Origin: Hyphomonas jannaschiana VP2
Lineage (GTDB): Bacteria; Pseudomonadota; Alphaproteobacteria; Caulobacterales; Hyphomonadaceae
Length of the DNA stretch: 64,000 bases
Direction of reading: 5' to 3'
Assembly: GCF_000685215.1 (NCBI RefSeq)
Contig: NZ_ARYJ01000008.1
Location: 62,001 to 126,000 of the forward strand
Part shown: positions 33,089 to 41,767 of the stretch, in pieces
Layout: every line of letters starts with the position of its first letter
Position numbering within the stretch: the stretch's first letter is position 1
Position numbers and translations under genes: made by a program
The notes under the pieces: model-generated
Seen by the model: the letters and a program-made list of their open reading frames with translations, nothing else
Databases searched by the model: none
Told to the model about the DNA's origin: nothing

Positions 33089-34592
33089 TAACGGCGACCT
33101 TCCGGTCTTCGCTCAGCCATTCCTGCAGGATCGCAGCGGCGTCATCCTGACGTTCGGTCGCGTAGTCCTTCAGGGAGACGAAGGGATCGGCCGCAATCGC
33201 GTCGAGGCTACCTGGCTCGTCATCGTCAAGCGCAAGTGCCCCGGTCTTTGGCTGTTTGAGCATCGGCCGGATCACGCCCAGCGCAAGCACAATGACCACG
33301 AGGCCAAGCACCAGGATCTGGATACCGGACCAGAAATACCGCTCCATCAGCTGATCCATCATGCTCGGTGCAGCGACAAGGTCTTCGACCGGAGCTGCCT
33401 GGAACGGCATGAATTCGACCGTCAGATTGTCTCCCCTGCCCTGATCGAGACCTACAGCAGACATTACCAGCTGACGGAAATTGGCGACCATTTCATCATT
33501 AACCGATGCAGCATCCGGCGCAGCCGGATCCAGACCAAGCACCTGGTCGTTGACGAGGACAGCAACGGAGATCCGCTCGACCTGTCCGGGCAGACGTTCG
33601 GTTTCGGTCCGTGTTTCATTGATCTCGTAAGAGACCGACTCCGACGAATTCTTGACAGAGCTATTGCTCTGGCTACCGGCAGGCGCAGCGCCCTGAGGCA
33701 GGTTGCTGGAAACCGTCAACGCGCCTGATGTTCCGCCGCTGGTTTCCGCCACATCCCCAGTTGTCCGGCTACGGACAACCCGGGAATCGGGATCATAGGT
33801 CACCGCAGATGTGCGCTGACGCTCATGGCTGACGTCTACGGAAACCGAGACACGCGCGTTTCCGGGTCCCACACGCGCTTCCAGCAGGCGCAGGATCTTC
33901 TGCTCGAGCTGCGCTTCCTGTGTTTCGGCTTTGACGCCCGCTTGTTCTGCGTTGGCAACACCGGGACCGGCAAGAATGCCCTTGTTGAGGTCGATCACGG
34001 CCACTTCGTCCGGGCTCAGGCCTGAAACAGCCAGCGCCACCAAGTACTGAATGCCCTGCGCTTGGCTGTTCGTCAGGTCGTGTGCGGAAGAGAGCGTAAC
34101 AGATGCCGTTTGGGCCGGGTCGGAACGGGCAAAGCCGGATCTGAGGCTCGCCCCGATATGGACCCGCGCAGACTGGATGCCGGGGACCGCCAGGATGGTG
34201 CGGGTCAACTCCCCCTCTTTCGCGCGCCAGTAAGCGGCGTTGTACATTTCGGAAGTCACCGAAAAACCGTTTACATTGTCCAGCAGCTCATACCCCTGAA
34301 CCGACTGCTTCGGTAGTCCGTCCCGGGCCAGCGCAAAGCGAACTGAGTCGCGATCATTCTGAGGCACCAGGATGGCATCCCCTTTGATCTCGTACCTGGT
34401 TCCGCGCTTGTCGAGTTCATCGATGATTTCGCCGGTCACCGAGGCATCAAGGCCCGAATACAGCAGGCTCATCGGCTGTTTCATCGCCCCCTGGATCATG
34501 ACGCTCATGATGCCGACGACCCCCAGAACGGCGACAGCCAGCATGATTTGCCGGCTGACGGGCAGGGCTCGGAGATTGGCGATAAAACTCAT
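33081..34592 (-). CDS. fliF: MS-ring protein FliF
   Basis: A 503-residue inner-membrane ring protein, first gene of fliF-fliH-fliN-fliP-fliG. Two membrane segments flank the periplasmic part, one near 17-35 and one near 425-445. The YscJ/FliF domain contains MSLLYSGLDASVTGEIIDELDKRGTRYEIKGDAILVP and RTILAVPGIQSARVHI. The cytoplasmic C-terminus (DYATERQDDAAAILQEWLSED) is the FliG-binding helix pair. The upstream region is shared with fliL. Confidence 0.96.
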   Translation of the reverse strand: MSFIANLRALPVSRQIMLAVAVLGVVGIMSVMIQGAMKQPMSLLYSGLDASVTGEIIDELDKRGTRYEIKGDAILVPQNDRDSVRFALARDGLPKQSVQGYELLDNVNGFSVTSEMYNAAYWRAKEGELTRTILAVPGIQSARVHIGASLRSGFARSDPAQTASVTLSSAHDLTNSQAQGIQYLVALAVSGLSPDEVAVIDLNKGILAGPGVANAEQAGVKAETQEAQLEQKILRLLEARVGPGNARVSVSVDVSHERQRTSAVTYDPDSRVVRSRTTGDVAETSGGTSGALTVSSNLPQGAAPAGSQSNSSVKNSSESVSYEINETRTETERLPGQVERISVAVLVNDQVLGLDPAAPDAASVNDEMVANFRQLVMSAVGLDQGRGDNLTVEFMPFQAAPVEDLVAAPSMMDQLMERYFWSGIQILVLGLVVIVLALGVIRPMLKQPKTGALALDDDEPGSLDAIAADPFVSLKDYATERQDDAAAILQEWLSEDRKVAVNE

Positions 34593-34720
34593 TAATCAGG
34601 TCTTCCCGTATCTGGGCGGATCAGTGGAATGGTTAATATCTGGCCGAAAATTCTTAACGCTTCCTTTACCCGAAGCCTTGTTTAACGAGGCTTGGGAGTC
34701 TTGGGATAGCCGGGAAGTTG
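34593..34720. promoter_or_regulatory. Divergent fliF/fliL control region
   Basis: Contains ATGGTTAA (reverse complement of TTAACCAT) at 34629-34636, TTAAC at 34654-34658 and TTTAACG at 34682-34687. The last is in the loop of an 8-bp inverted repeat, AAGCCTTG-TTTAA-CGAGGCTT at 34673-34693 with one G-T pair, in the probable fliL leader. CtrA-type control is inferred. Confidence 0.45.
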
Positions 34721-35245
34721 ATGGCTAAAAAAGGTGCTGCGAAAGCTGGCGAACAAGCTGCGGACGGCGGCGATGGGACCAGCAAGAAGAAGTCGGGCGG
34801 CGGGTTCGTCGGCCTGGCGATTCTTGCTGTGGGCGCAATGACAAGCTCGTTTGCAACCGTTTATGTCCTTGCATCCGACCCGCCGACGGGGCCGGCCTGC
34901 CCGGCGCCGGAAGCAGGCCCGGCCGTCGAGCCCATTGCCCAGAAAGACCAGGCCTATGTCGAGCTGCAGGACATTCTCATTACAATCGGCAGCGAGCCGG
35001 CGACGCGATACCTGAAAATGAAAGTCTCCATCGTCACCGACAATGAAGGCTCTGCCATGGTTGAGAAAGCCGAACCGGTGCTGATCGACGCATTTACCAA
35101 CTACCTGCGTTCGGTCGAACTCAGCGATTTCGAGAATCCGGATTTTTACGCCCATATGCGCGAACAGCTGAGCCGGCGGTCGGAACTTGTGCTCGGCGGC
35201 GGCGTCTCCCAGGGCGTCCTGATTACAGAATTCCTGTTGAGGTGA
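34721..35245 (+). CDS. fliL: Flagellar basal-body protein FliL
   Basis: A 174-residue protein with a basic, Lys/Gly-rich cytoplasmic N-terminus, one membrane helix (FVGLAILAVGAMTSSFATVYVLA) and a periplasmic FliL domain (AYVELQDILITIGSEPATRYLKMKVSIVTDNE, LLIDAFTNYLRSVEL-type, QGVLITEFLLR). FliL associates with the stator at the MS ring. In many alphaproteobacteria fliL precedes fliM; here it is followed instead by DUF6468-like and MotE-like genes. The ATG is preferred to a TTG three bases upstream. Confidence 0.85.
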   Translation: MAKKGAAKAGEQAADGGDGTSKKKSGGGFVGLAILAVGAMTSSFATVYVLASDPPTGPACPAPEAGPAVEPIAQKDQAYVELQDILITIGSEPATRYLKMKVSIVTDNEGSAMVEKAEPVLIDAFTNYLRSVELSDFENPDFYAHMREQLSRRSELVLGGGVSQGVLITEFLLR

Positions 35246-35250
35246 GCCCC

Positions 35251-35715
35251 ATGCAAATTCAAGCCACCGACATCGCCATCATTCTCGTGTCCTTCGCAGC
35301 CTGCGTGTACTGTTTCGTTCTGAATCGCCGCCTGAAGGCCCTCCAGGACACACGTGACGGCCTCGGCGCCACCATTATGGCGATGTCAAAATCCATTGCT
35401 GCGATGTCCAATTCGACCAGGGAAACCCGCTCGCATGTCGGCGAGATGGCGGCGCGCCTGGCAACCCAGCTGGAAGATGCAAAACAAACCTGCGCCCGGA
35501 TGGAAGAGCTGAAAGCCTCCCTTGAAGCGTCGCAGAAGGATGCCGTCGATCAGGTCACGGCTTCTCAGGCAGAGCTCAGCACGATGATGCGGATCATCCT
35601 GGATCAGTCCAAGACACGCATTATGGAAATGAACCGCGTCATGCATGACATGCGCGAAATGACCGAAGCTGCCGACGAAGATTATCGCCCTCTCGCCCAG
35701 ACCACCGGGCGCTGA
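35251..35715 (+). CDS. DUF6468-like membrane-anchored coiled-coil protein
   Basis: A 154-residue protein with one N-terminal membrane helix (IAIILVSFAACVYCFVLNRRL) and a long cytoplasmic or periplasmic coiled coil (LATQLEDAKQTCARMEELKASLEASQKDAVDQV). Proteins of this layout (DUF6468) are common beside fliL in alphaproteobacterial flagellar regions; no function is known. The ATG at 35251 is 5 nt after GAGGTGAG; a GTG at 35242 that overlaps the fliL stop is the alternative. It lies between fliL and the MotE-like gene. Confidence 0.6.
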   Translation: MQIQATDIAIILVSFAACVYCFVLNRRLKALQDTRDGLGATIMAMSKSIAAMSNSTRETRSHVGEMAARLATQLEDAKQTCARMEELKASLEASQKDAVDQVTASQAELSTMMRIILDQSKTRIMEMNRVMHDMREMTEAADEDYRPLAQTTGR

Positions 35716-35744
35716 CCCGCAGAAAACGAAACTGGTTGCCTGCC

Positions 35745-36365
35745 ATGAAATCGCTCAACAACAGCCGATCCTACGTCCTGCTCACCCTCGGGTTCCTGTT
35801 TACTCTGGGAGCCGCCGTAAGATTCCTGCCGAGCAATCTGGCCATAGCGGAAAGCCCTCAGACGCCTGCACATCCCGCCGAAGCGGAGGATCATTCACCT
35901 TCTGCAGAGGCATCATTGCCGAACACAAAACAGGTCGATCAGGTCTGCTTTACCGCAGAAACGGCCGCGCTTCTGGCGGATGATCAGCGAAAGCTGAAAG
36001 AACAGCAGGCCGCTCTGCAGGAACTGGAACTGGAACTGCTCGCCCGGCAACAGGAACTTGACCGGCGCGCAGCAGACCTGCAGGCGGTGGAAGCCACCCT
36101 GCAGGACCGTTGGGTCCAGCTTCAGGATGTTTCCAATGACGACATGGAACACTTGGCACGCATGTACGGCACAATGAAACCGGATCAGGCGGCTTCAATC
36201 TTCAACCAGATGGATTCCGATTTCGCGGCCGGCTTCCTGCGCCTGATGCGGTCCGAACAGGCCGGCATGATTCTCGCGGGCATGGAAACCAAGAAGGCCT
36301 ATGCCGTCAGCCTCCGTCTTGCTGCCCTGAACGAAGACGTCCGGAACTCCACAAAAGCAGAATAA
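35745..36365 (+). CDS. MotE-like protein (MgtE-N-type domain)
   Basis: A 206-residue protein with an N-terminal membrane anchor or signal (YVLLTLGFLFTLGAAVRFL), a coiled coil at about 75-120 (RKLKEQQAALQELELELLARQQELDRRAADLQ) and a C-terminal MgtE-N-like module (LARMYGTMKPDQAASIFNQMDSDFAAGFLRLMRSEQAGMIL). This matches the MotE family; rhizobial MotE is a periplasmic chaperone for the motility protein MotC. It is third in fliL-DUF6468-motE. Its presence suggests a MotC-like client, perhaps the protein at 20765-22513. The start is the ATG at 35745; a TTG nine bases upstream is possible. Confidence 0.7.
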   Translation: MKSLNNSRSYVLLTLGFLFTLGAAVRFLPSNLAIAESPQTPAHPAEAEDHSPSAEASLPNTKQVDQVCFTAETAALLADDQRKLKEQQAALQELELELLARQQELDRRAADLQAVEATLQDRWVQLQDVSNDDMEHLARMYGTMKPDQAASIFNQMDSDFAAGFLRLMRSEQAGMILAGMETKKAYAVSLRLAALNEDVRNSTKAE

Positions 36366-36468
36366 AATCGTAGGCCTCCTATTTCGAAGATGGACTCTTT
36401 CTGTCTCCCGATGTAATAGTAGTATTTGCTATCTTATTATATCACCGGGTCGATAAGAGGGGAGAGAC
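36366..36468 (+). promoter_or_regulatory. AT-rich spacer, probable promoter of the cytochrome-oxidase-PLP unit
   Basis: A 103-bp gap at the right end of the flagellar island. It is much richer in A+T than its surroundings (TAATAGTAGTATTTGCTATC near 36413-36432, TTATTATATC after it) and ends in a strong GAGGGGAGAG ribosome site. A promoter is likely but no exact -35/-10 pair was defined. Confidence 0.35.
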
Positions 36469-36855
36469 ATGGTGAGGTATGCTCCGGTCGCGCTGCTGCT
36501 CATATGCGCGGGCGCCTGCTCTGAAGGCGCAAGTGAGAACTCAGCCCCGGAAATCATCGAACCGGATGCCCGGCATATTGCCATGGCAGAAGAGCTCACC
36601 CCCTCAGATCCTGAACTCAGCGCAGTGTATGACCGGTCCTGCCGTGCTTGCCACGCTCTGAATGGGCTGGGCGCCCCGCTCACAGGTCATTCGGCCGCCT
36701 GGGCACAGCGTTTCGAGGCGCGCGGCCTGGACGGCATGCTGGCGTCTGTCCACTCCGGCCGCGGCGCCATGCCGGCAATGGGCTACTGCCCGGACTGTAC
36801 GGACGACACTTTTGAAGCCCTGATCGACTTCATGTCCACCGAGGGTCAATCATGA
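36469..36855 (+). CDS. Lipoprotein c-type cytochrome
   Basis: A 128-residue protein with a lipoprotein signal (LLLICAGAC, Cys near 17) and one haem-binding motif CRACH near residue 60, with distal Met ligand candidates in RGAMPAMGYC. Two further Cys (YCPDC) near the C-terminus are typical of c5-type or related small cytochromes. It would act as an electron carrier on the periplasmic side of a membrane. Its stop overlaps the start of the flavin oxidase gene (ATGA), making it the probable electron acceptor of that enzyme. Confidence 0.85.
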   Translation: MVRYAPVALLLICAGACSEGASENSAPEIIEPDARHIAMAEELTPSDPELSAVYDRSCRACHALNGLGAPLTGHSAAWAQRFEARGLDGMLASVHSGRGAMPAMGYCPDCTDDTFEALIDFMSTEGQS

Positions 36856-38276
36856 GCACGACACGCCGGGCCATACTGTTCGGAACTGCCGGACTTGCCG
36901 CAGCTGCCGCCATTCCCGGCGTGCAATATGCCAGCTGGAGCATGAAGGACTTCACACGCGACGGATACAGTCCCGGCCTTCCCCCTGCTCCGGAGGGAGA
37001 AGTGGCCTGGTCGAACTGGTCCGGCATTCAGCAATCCACCCCCCGGCAAATTGCCGTGCCAGCCACGGAATCAGATCTTTCGGCTGCGCTATCAGGCGCC
37101 CGGCGTGTCCGGCCTGTCGGCAGCGGCCATTCTTTCACTGCACTGGTTCCATCCGAGCATCTGATTGTGGATGCCAGCCGTTTTTCAGGCCTCATCTCAG
37201 CAGATAAAGAGACTGGCCTCGCCACGGTCGGTGCCGGCACACGTATCCGCCAAGCCGCGCGGGAACTGGACCAGGCCGGGCTCGCCCTGCAGAACCTTCC
37301 GGATGTCGATGTGCAGACTCTGGCGGGGTCCTTCTCGACCTCAACCCATGGAACGGGGCGGACGCTTCAACCCATCCATTCCCACATTGAGGGCTTCCGG
37401 ATGATCACGGCGGATGGAACGGCCCGGGATGTGACCGCAAGCTCCGATCCCGCCCTTTTCAATGCCGGCCGCGTGTCGCTCGGCGCTCTGGGCGTGATCA
37501 CGCAATACACGCTGAAATGCGTCCCATCCTACAAGCTCAAGCGCCGTGTCTGGGTCGATACGCTGGACAGTATCATGGACCAGGCGATGGACCTGTCTCA
37601 GCAGCATCGGAACTTCGAATTTTATTATTTCCCCTTCACAGGTCTGGCTGCCGGCATCTCACACGACGTGTACGACGGCGAAGTGACGGGGCGCATCTCC
37701 GACGAGGACGAGGACACACTCGCCGGACTGCAGTCGCTGCGCGATATGTTCGGCTGGGCCCCCTGGCTGCGTCGGCGGATTGCACAGGGCAGCCTGCCAA
37801 AGGGGCTCGTGGAAGAAAGTACGGACACCTACTGGAAACTGCTTGCGACGGCCCGCCCTACCAAATTCAACGAGATGGAATATCACATCCCGCTGGATAA
37901 CGGCCTCGCCTGCCTTCGCGAAATCGTTGCGGCCCTTGAGACCCGTAAGGACGCGTTTTTCCCGGTAGAGGTCCGCATGACCGCTCAGGATGATGCGTGG
38001 CTGAGCCCGTTCAATGACGGTCCGCGTCTGTCCATCGCCACACACGCCGCGGTGGACGAGCCGTACGATTATTTCTTCAACATGCTGGAACCCATTCACC
38101 GGTCTCATGGCGGACGGCCTCACTGGGGCAAACTGCATTCGCTGGGAAAGGAAGACCTGGTCGGTCTCTATCCGGATTTCGGGAATTTCCTCGAATTGCG
38201 CGCCGCGCTCGATCCAGGTGGGAAATTCCTCAACCCGCATCTTGCACACCTGTTCGGAGTAGACTTCGATGCCTGA
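36852..38276 (+). CDS. Tat-exported FAD-linked oxidase of the D-arabinono-1,4-lactone oxidase (ALO) family
   Basis: A 474-residue VAO/ALO-type flavoprotein. The N-terminus is a twin-arginine signal (TTRRAILFGTAGLAAAA). The FAD domain has RPVGSGHSFTALV, with His as possible covalent flavin site, then GAGTRIRQAARELDQAGLALQNLPDVDVQTLAGSFSTSTHGTG. The C-terminal ALO domain contains the HWGK motif and ELRAALDPGGKFLNPHL. Relatives oxidise sugar lactones or alditols. The substrate here is unknown. Overlap with a cytochrome c gene suggests dehydrogenase rather than O2-using activity. Confidence 0.85.
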   Translation: MSTTRRAILFGTAGLAAAAAIPGVQYASWSMKDFTRDGYSPGLPPAPEGEVAWSNWSGIQQSTPRQIAVPATESDLSAALSGARRVRPVGSGHSFTALVPSEHLIVDASRFSGLISADKETGLATVGAGTRIRQAARELDQAGLALQNLPDVDVQTLAGSFSTSTHGTGRTLQPIHSHIEGFRMITADGTARDVTASSDPALFNAGRVSLGALGVITQYTLKCVPSYKLKRRVWVDTLDSIMDQAMDLSQQHRNFEFYYFPFTGLAAGISHDVYDGEVTGRISDEDEDTLAGLQSLRDMFGWAPWLRRRIAQGSLPKGLVEESTDTYWKLLATARPTKFNEMEYHIPLDNGLACLREIVAALETRKDAFFPVEVRMTAQDDAWLSPFNDGPRLSIATHAAVDEPYDYFFNMLEPIHRSHGGRPHWGKLHSLGKEDLVGLYPDFGNFLELRAALDPGGKFLNPHLAHLFGVDFDA

Positions 38277-39552
38277 TCTGTCGCGCCGTACCCTGTTTCT
38301 GGGCGGCGCCGCCGTCGCCGCCGGAGGAGCCGTCCTGATGAACAAGCCGCATGATCATAGCGGACCTAGAGACCCCTACTTCATGAGCATGCAGGCAGCC
38401 CTGATCGGCGCTGGCATTGCCTGGCCGACACTGGTGATCGACAAGACGCGCCTTTCGGAAAATATCCGGACTCTCAAAACCCACCTCCCCCCGGGCATGG
38501 GCTACCGCATCGTCGCCAAGTCGCTGCCCTCCATCGATCTCATCTCGTACATCCGGGACCTGTCGGGCACAGACCGGTTGATGACGTTCAATCAGCCCAT
38601 GTTGTCCAAGCTCTCAATTGACATGCCGGAAGCCAGCCAACTGCTCGGCAAACCGCTGCCAGTCCGGGCGGCGCGGCACTATTTTGAGACCCTGCCGGCT
38701 ACGTCCACGACAGCAGCAGACAATGTCGAGTGGCTGATCGATACACCGGCACGGCTGCAGCAATATGCGTCGCTCGCTTCTGACATCGGACGCCCCCTGA
38801 AACTTGTCCTGGAGCTGGATGTTGGACTGCACCGCGGCGGCTTCACCCCCGGCCCGGAACTCGGCGCGGCGATCGAAGCGATCGAGGCTGATCCGAATCT
38901 CGAATTCTCCGGCTTCATGGGATACGAGCCGCACATCCCTTCGCTGCCTACAACCCTCGGCTGGCGCGACAAGGCGCTGAAAAGTGCATGGAACACATAC
39001 ACGGCCGCACTCGAGCAGGCCTCGGCCCTGATCGGCGCAGACCGCATGGCTGGCCTGACCCGCAATGCCGCCGGCAGCCCGACCTACAGGTATTACCAGT
39101 CCACCGACATTGCGAATGAAGTTTCGGCCGGGTCCTGCCTGGTCAAGCCGACGCATTTCGACACCGAACTGCTGGAACCCCACAAACCCGCGAGCTTCAT
39201 AGCAACACCGGTGATCAAGTCTCTCGACAAGACCCGCCTGCCCGGCCTTGAGTTCGCAAGCGGGGCCGCCTCTGCCTGGAACCCCAATTCGAAGAAAACA
39301 GTCTTCATCCATGGCGGCCACTGGCTGGCTGACCCGGTGGATCCGCCAGGCCTTGAATACAACAAGACGTTCGGGCGTTCCTCGAACCAGGAAATGCTGA
39401 ATGGCGGGCCGGAACTCTCGATCCAGCCGGACGAATTCGTTTTCTTCCGTCCCCAGCAAAGCGAGGCCGTCTTCCTGCAATTCGGAGACATCGCCCTTTA
39501 CGAGGACGGCGCCATCGTCGACACGTGGCCGGTCTTCCCCGTGTCGGCCTGA
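38269..39552 (+). CDS. Tat-exported PLP enzyme of the D-threonine aldolase / D-serine dehydratase-like (DSD1) family
   Basis: A 427-residue fold-type III (alanine-racemase-like) enzyme. The N-terminus has a Tat motif, SRRTLFLGGAAVAAGGAV. The PLP lysine is in YRIVAKSLPSIDLI; the barrel follows with LVLELDVGLHRGGFTPG, and the second domain with EVSAGSCLVKP and FIHGGHW, where metal-binding His/Cys are usual in DSD1 proteins. Family members cleave or dehydrate D-hydroxy amino acids. Export is unusual for a PLP enzyme and implies folding with cofactor before Tat transport. The start overlaps the oxidase stop by 8 bp. Confidence 0.78.
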   Translation: MPDLSRRTLFLGGAAVAAGGAVLMNKPHDHSGPRDPYFMSMQAALIGAGIAWPTLVIDKTRLSENIRTLKTHLPPGMGYRIVAKSLPSIDLISYIRDLSGTDRLMTFNQPMLSKLSIDMPEASQLLGKPLPVRAARHYFETLPATSTTAADNVEWLIDTPARLQQYASLASDIGRPLKLVLELDVGLHRGGFTPGPELGAAIEAIEADPNLEFSGFMGYEPHIPSLPTTLGWRDKALKSAWNTYTAALEQASALIGADRMAGLTRNAAGSPTYRYYQSTDIANEVSAGSCLVKPTHFDTELLEPHKPASFIATPVIKSLDKTRLPGLEFASGAASAWNPNSKKTVFIHGGHWLADPVDPPGLEYNKTFGRSSNQEMLNGGPELSIQPDEFVFFRPQQSEAVFLQFGDIALYEDGAIVDTWPVFPVSA

Positions 39553-39714
39553 TTGGGCCCGGCAGTACCGAACCCTCCCGCAGGCTTCGTCCATTTTTCG
39601 CCACGAATCTGGTGTTTGTGCCGCCCCTGCGCACCGAGTGGGATGTCTATCGCAGCCCATCAGCGCATGCTAAGGCCACATCCGCGCGACAGCTCAGGAA
39701 GGAGGGGATCCCCC

Positions 39715-40239
39715 GTGAAATTGTTGAGACTGCCAATCTATGCCGCCCTCTTTATGGCGCTGGTCCCGTCACCAGCGTTCGCCGAACGTGAAGGGCGCGA
39801 TGACATGACAGTTCTGGGCTATGTCGAAGATGTGCACGTAGGCAAGTTAGGCCTTGAAATGAAAGGGAAACTTGATACCGGCGCCGACTCCTCCTCTGTC
39901 TATGGGCGCGATGTGAAGGTCTACAAAAAGTCCGGCAAGGATGATTGGGTGACGTTCCGCCTGCGCGGCAAGAATGGCCGCACTGTGCGGTATGACCAGG
40001 ATGTGCGCCGCTTCGCGCTGATCAAGTTGAAGACGGGCGGCACGATCCGTCGCCCGGTCATTCATCTTCCCATTTGCGTTGGAGGCGTTCGCGGTCTGGC
40101 TGAAGTCAATCTTGCCGACCGGGAAGACTTTGAATACGACATCCTGATTGGCCGCGAATTCCTCGCGTCCCGGGTCCTGGTCGATTCTGCATCGACTTTC
40201 ATTGCAGACGACGAATGTAACGTATCCGAGCGTGACTAG
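39715..40239 (+). CDS. Secreted retropepsin-like protease (RimB-type)
   Basis: A 174-residue protein with a signal peptide (LLRLPIYAALFMALVPSPAFA) and an aspartic-protease half-domain with the active site LDTGADSSSVYG. It continues with VTFRLRGKNGRTVRYDQDVRRFALIK and ILIGREFLASRVLVDSAS, the RimB/Zn_protease family pattern. Such proteins form dimeric retropepsins and are found beside ATP-grasp peptide ligases, where RimB degrades the polyglutamate added by RimK. The GTG at 39715 is supported by AAGGAGGGG upstream. Intergenic 39553-39714 (162 bp) holds nothing recognisable. Confidence 0.8.
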   Translation: MKLLRLPIYAALFMALVPSPAFAEREGRDDMTVLGYVEDVHVGKLGLEMKGKLDTGADSSSVYGRDVKVYKKSGKDDWVTFRLRGKNGRTVRYDQDVRRFALIKLKTGGTIRRPVIHLPICVGGVRGLAEVNLADREDFEYDILIGREFLASRVLVDSASTFIADDECNVSERD

Positions 40240-41767
40240 CACTTTTCACACCCGACTTCTGGCCTTTGTGCTGACCGCGATCGCCCTGACGATCTTCGGC
40301 ATCAAAGTATTCCAGTACAACTACCCGCTGACCCCGGGGACCCAGACCACAACCTGGGATTTCGAGATCTATCTCGACTTCGACACGGCCAATCAGCCCG
40401 TACGGATCGAGACCTTCATTCCGGCAAACAGCGACACCCGCCGCGTTTCCCAGGAACAATATTATAATGGCGCCTTCGGCCTTCGCCTTGAGAGCGACAA
40501 CGACAATGGCCGCAAGGCGATCTGGACCTATCGTTACCCGAACGACCGCAAAGTGCTGCGCTATCGCGCACGCCTCGAGGGCGAAACCCAGCGCTCTCCC
40601 CTGCCTGCAGAGATGCACCGTCCCGCGGACCGCGAGCCGCCAGAATCCCTTAATGACCTGGAGCGCCAGGCCTTCCTCGTCTGGTCTTCCGACATGCGCC
40701 GCCGGTCCGCTGATGACGACTCGCTGGCCGAACTGATCCTGCAGGAAATCTTTGTTCAGAAAGATGCCGACGAGATCGAGGCGCTGCTGCCTGTGCTGCC
40801 CCCGCCGCTGGACCGGCTGACCCTCGCCGCCGAGGCCCTGCAGAGCCAAGGCATCCGTGCGCGCGTGGCCAATGGCGTCTACCTCGATGAGGCCCGCCGC
40901 CGCACCGAAATCCAGCACTGGCTGGAATATCATGTCGATGGCCGCGACAAGCGCTATTTCCTCGGGCCCGATCCGAAGGAGTTCTTCACGATCTGGTATG
41001 GCACCGAGGAAATGATCCGCGCCGATGGCGTGTTTGATTTTGAGCCTCAGGTCTCCATCCAGCCGATCGACTCATCCGCATCAGACGTCGTACGCAAGGC
41101 CGCCCGGGCAGACCGCACACCTGTGGAACTCTTCAGTTTCGACCGCCTGCCCGTCACGACCCAGCTTGTTTACCAGGTCCTGATCACCATCCCGGCCGGC
41201 ATTGTCCTGCTGGTGTTCATGCGCCAGTTCGTCGGGATCGAGACGCTGGGTACGTTCATGCCGATCCTGATCGGGATCGCGTTCCGCGAAACGGCTCTGC
41301 TGAACGGACTCATCCTGTTCACCATGCTGGTCGCCCTCGGTCTCGCAATGCGGTTTTATCTCGAAAAGCTCCGATTGCTGCTCGTACCGCGGCTGGCCGT
41401 TGTGCTGATCTTCATCGTGATCTGTATGGCGGTGATCGCACAGGTCATGAATGGCGCCAATATGCGCATGGGCCTGTCGATCTCGCTGTTCCCGATGGTG
41501 ATCCTGACCATGACCATCGAGCGTATGTCGATCATGTGGGAAGAATATTCCGCCGAAGATGCCATCAAGGCCGGCGCCGGATCCATGCTGGTTGCTTCGA
41601 TTTCCTATCTGGTGATGACGAACAAGCACATTGAGTACCTTCTGTTCAATTTCCCTGAACTGCTTCTGGTCCTGATGGCGCTCTGTCTGCTGATGGGCAA
41701 ATATACCGGCCTGCGTCTCAGCGAAATCATCCGCTTTCGTGAACTGGCCAAGCAGGCAGAGAAATGA
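40232..41767 (+). CDS. Inactive transglutaminase fused to a 7-TM domain (UUP1-type)
   Basis: A 511-residue membrane protein. A membrane helix at about 8-28 precedes a large periplasmic domain (to about 320) with a transglutaminase-like part (LAAEALQSQGIRARVANGVYLDEARR) lacking a Cys-His-Asp triad. About seven membrane segments follow (VLITIPAGIVLLVFMRQFVGIETLGTFMPILIGIAFRE). The family occurs with a retropepsin and an ATP-grasp enzyme, as here. It may present or transport a ligated peptide. The GTG at 40232 overlaps the protease stop by 8 bp; a longer upstream frame is less likely. Confidence 0.8.
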   Translation: MTSTFHTRLLAFVLTAIALTIFGIKVFQYNYPLTPGTQTTTWDFEIYLDFDTANQPVRIETFIPANSDTRRVSQEQYYNGAFGLRLESDNDNGRKAIWTYRYPNDRKVLRYRARLEGETQRSPLPAEMHRPADREPPESLNDLERQAFLVWSSDMRRRSADDDSLAELILQEIFVQKDADEIEALLPVLPPPLDRLTLAAEALQSQGIRARVANGVYLDEARRRTEIQHWLEYHVDGRDKRYFLGPDPKEFFTIWYGTEEMIRADGVFDFEPQVSIQPIDSSASDVVRKAARADRTPVELFSFDRLPVTTQLVYQVLITIPAGIVLLVFMRQFVGIETLGTFMPILIGIAFRETALLNGLILFTMLVALGLAMRFYLEKLRLLLVPRLAVVLIFIVICMAVIAQVMNGANMRMGLSISLFPMVILTMTIERMSIMWEEYSAEDAIKAGAGSMLVASISYLVMTNKHIEYLLFNFPELLLVLMALCLLMGKYTGLRLSEIIRFRELAKQAEK

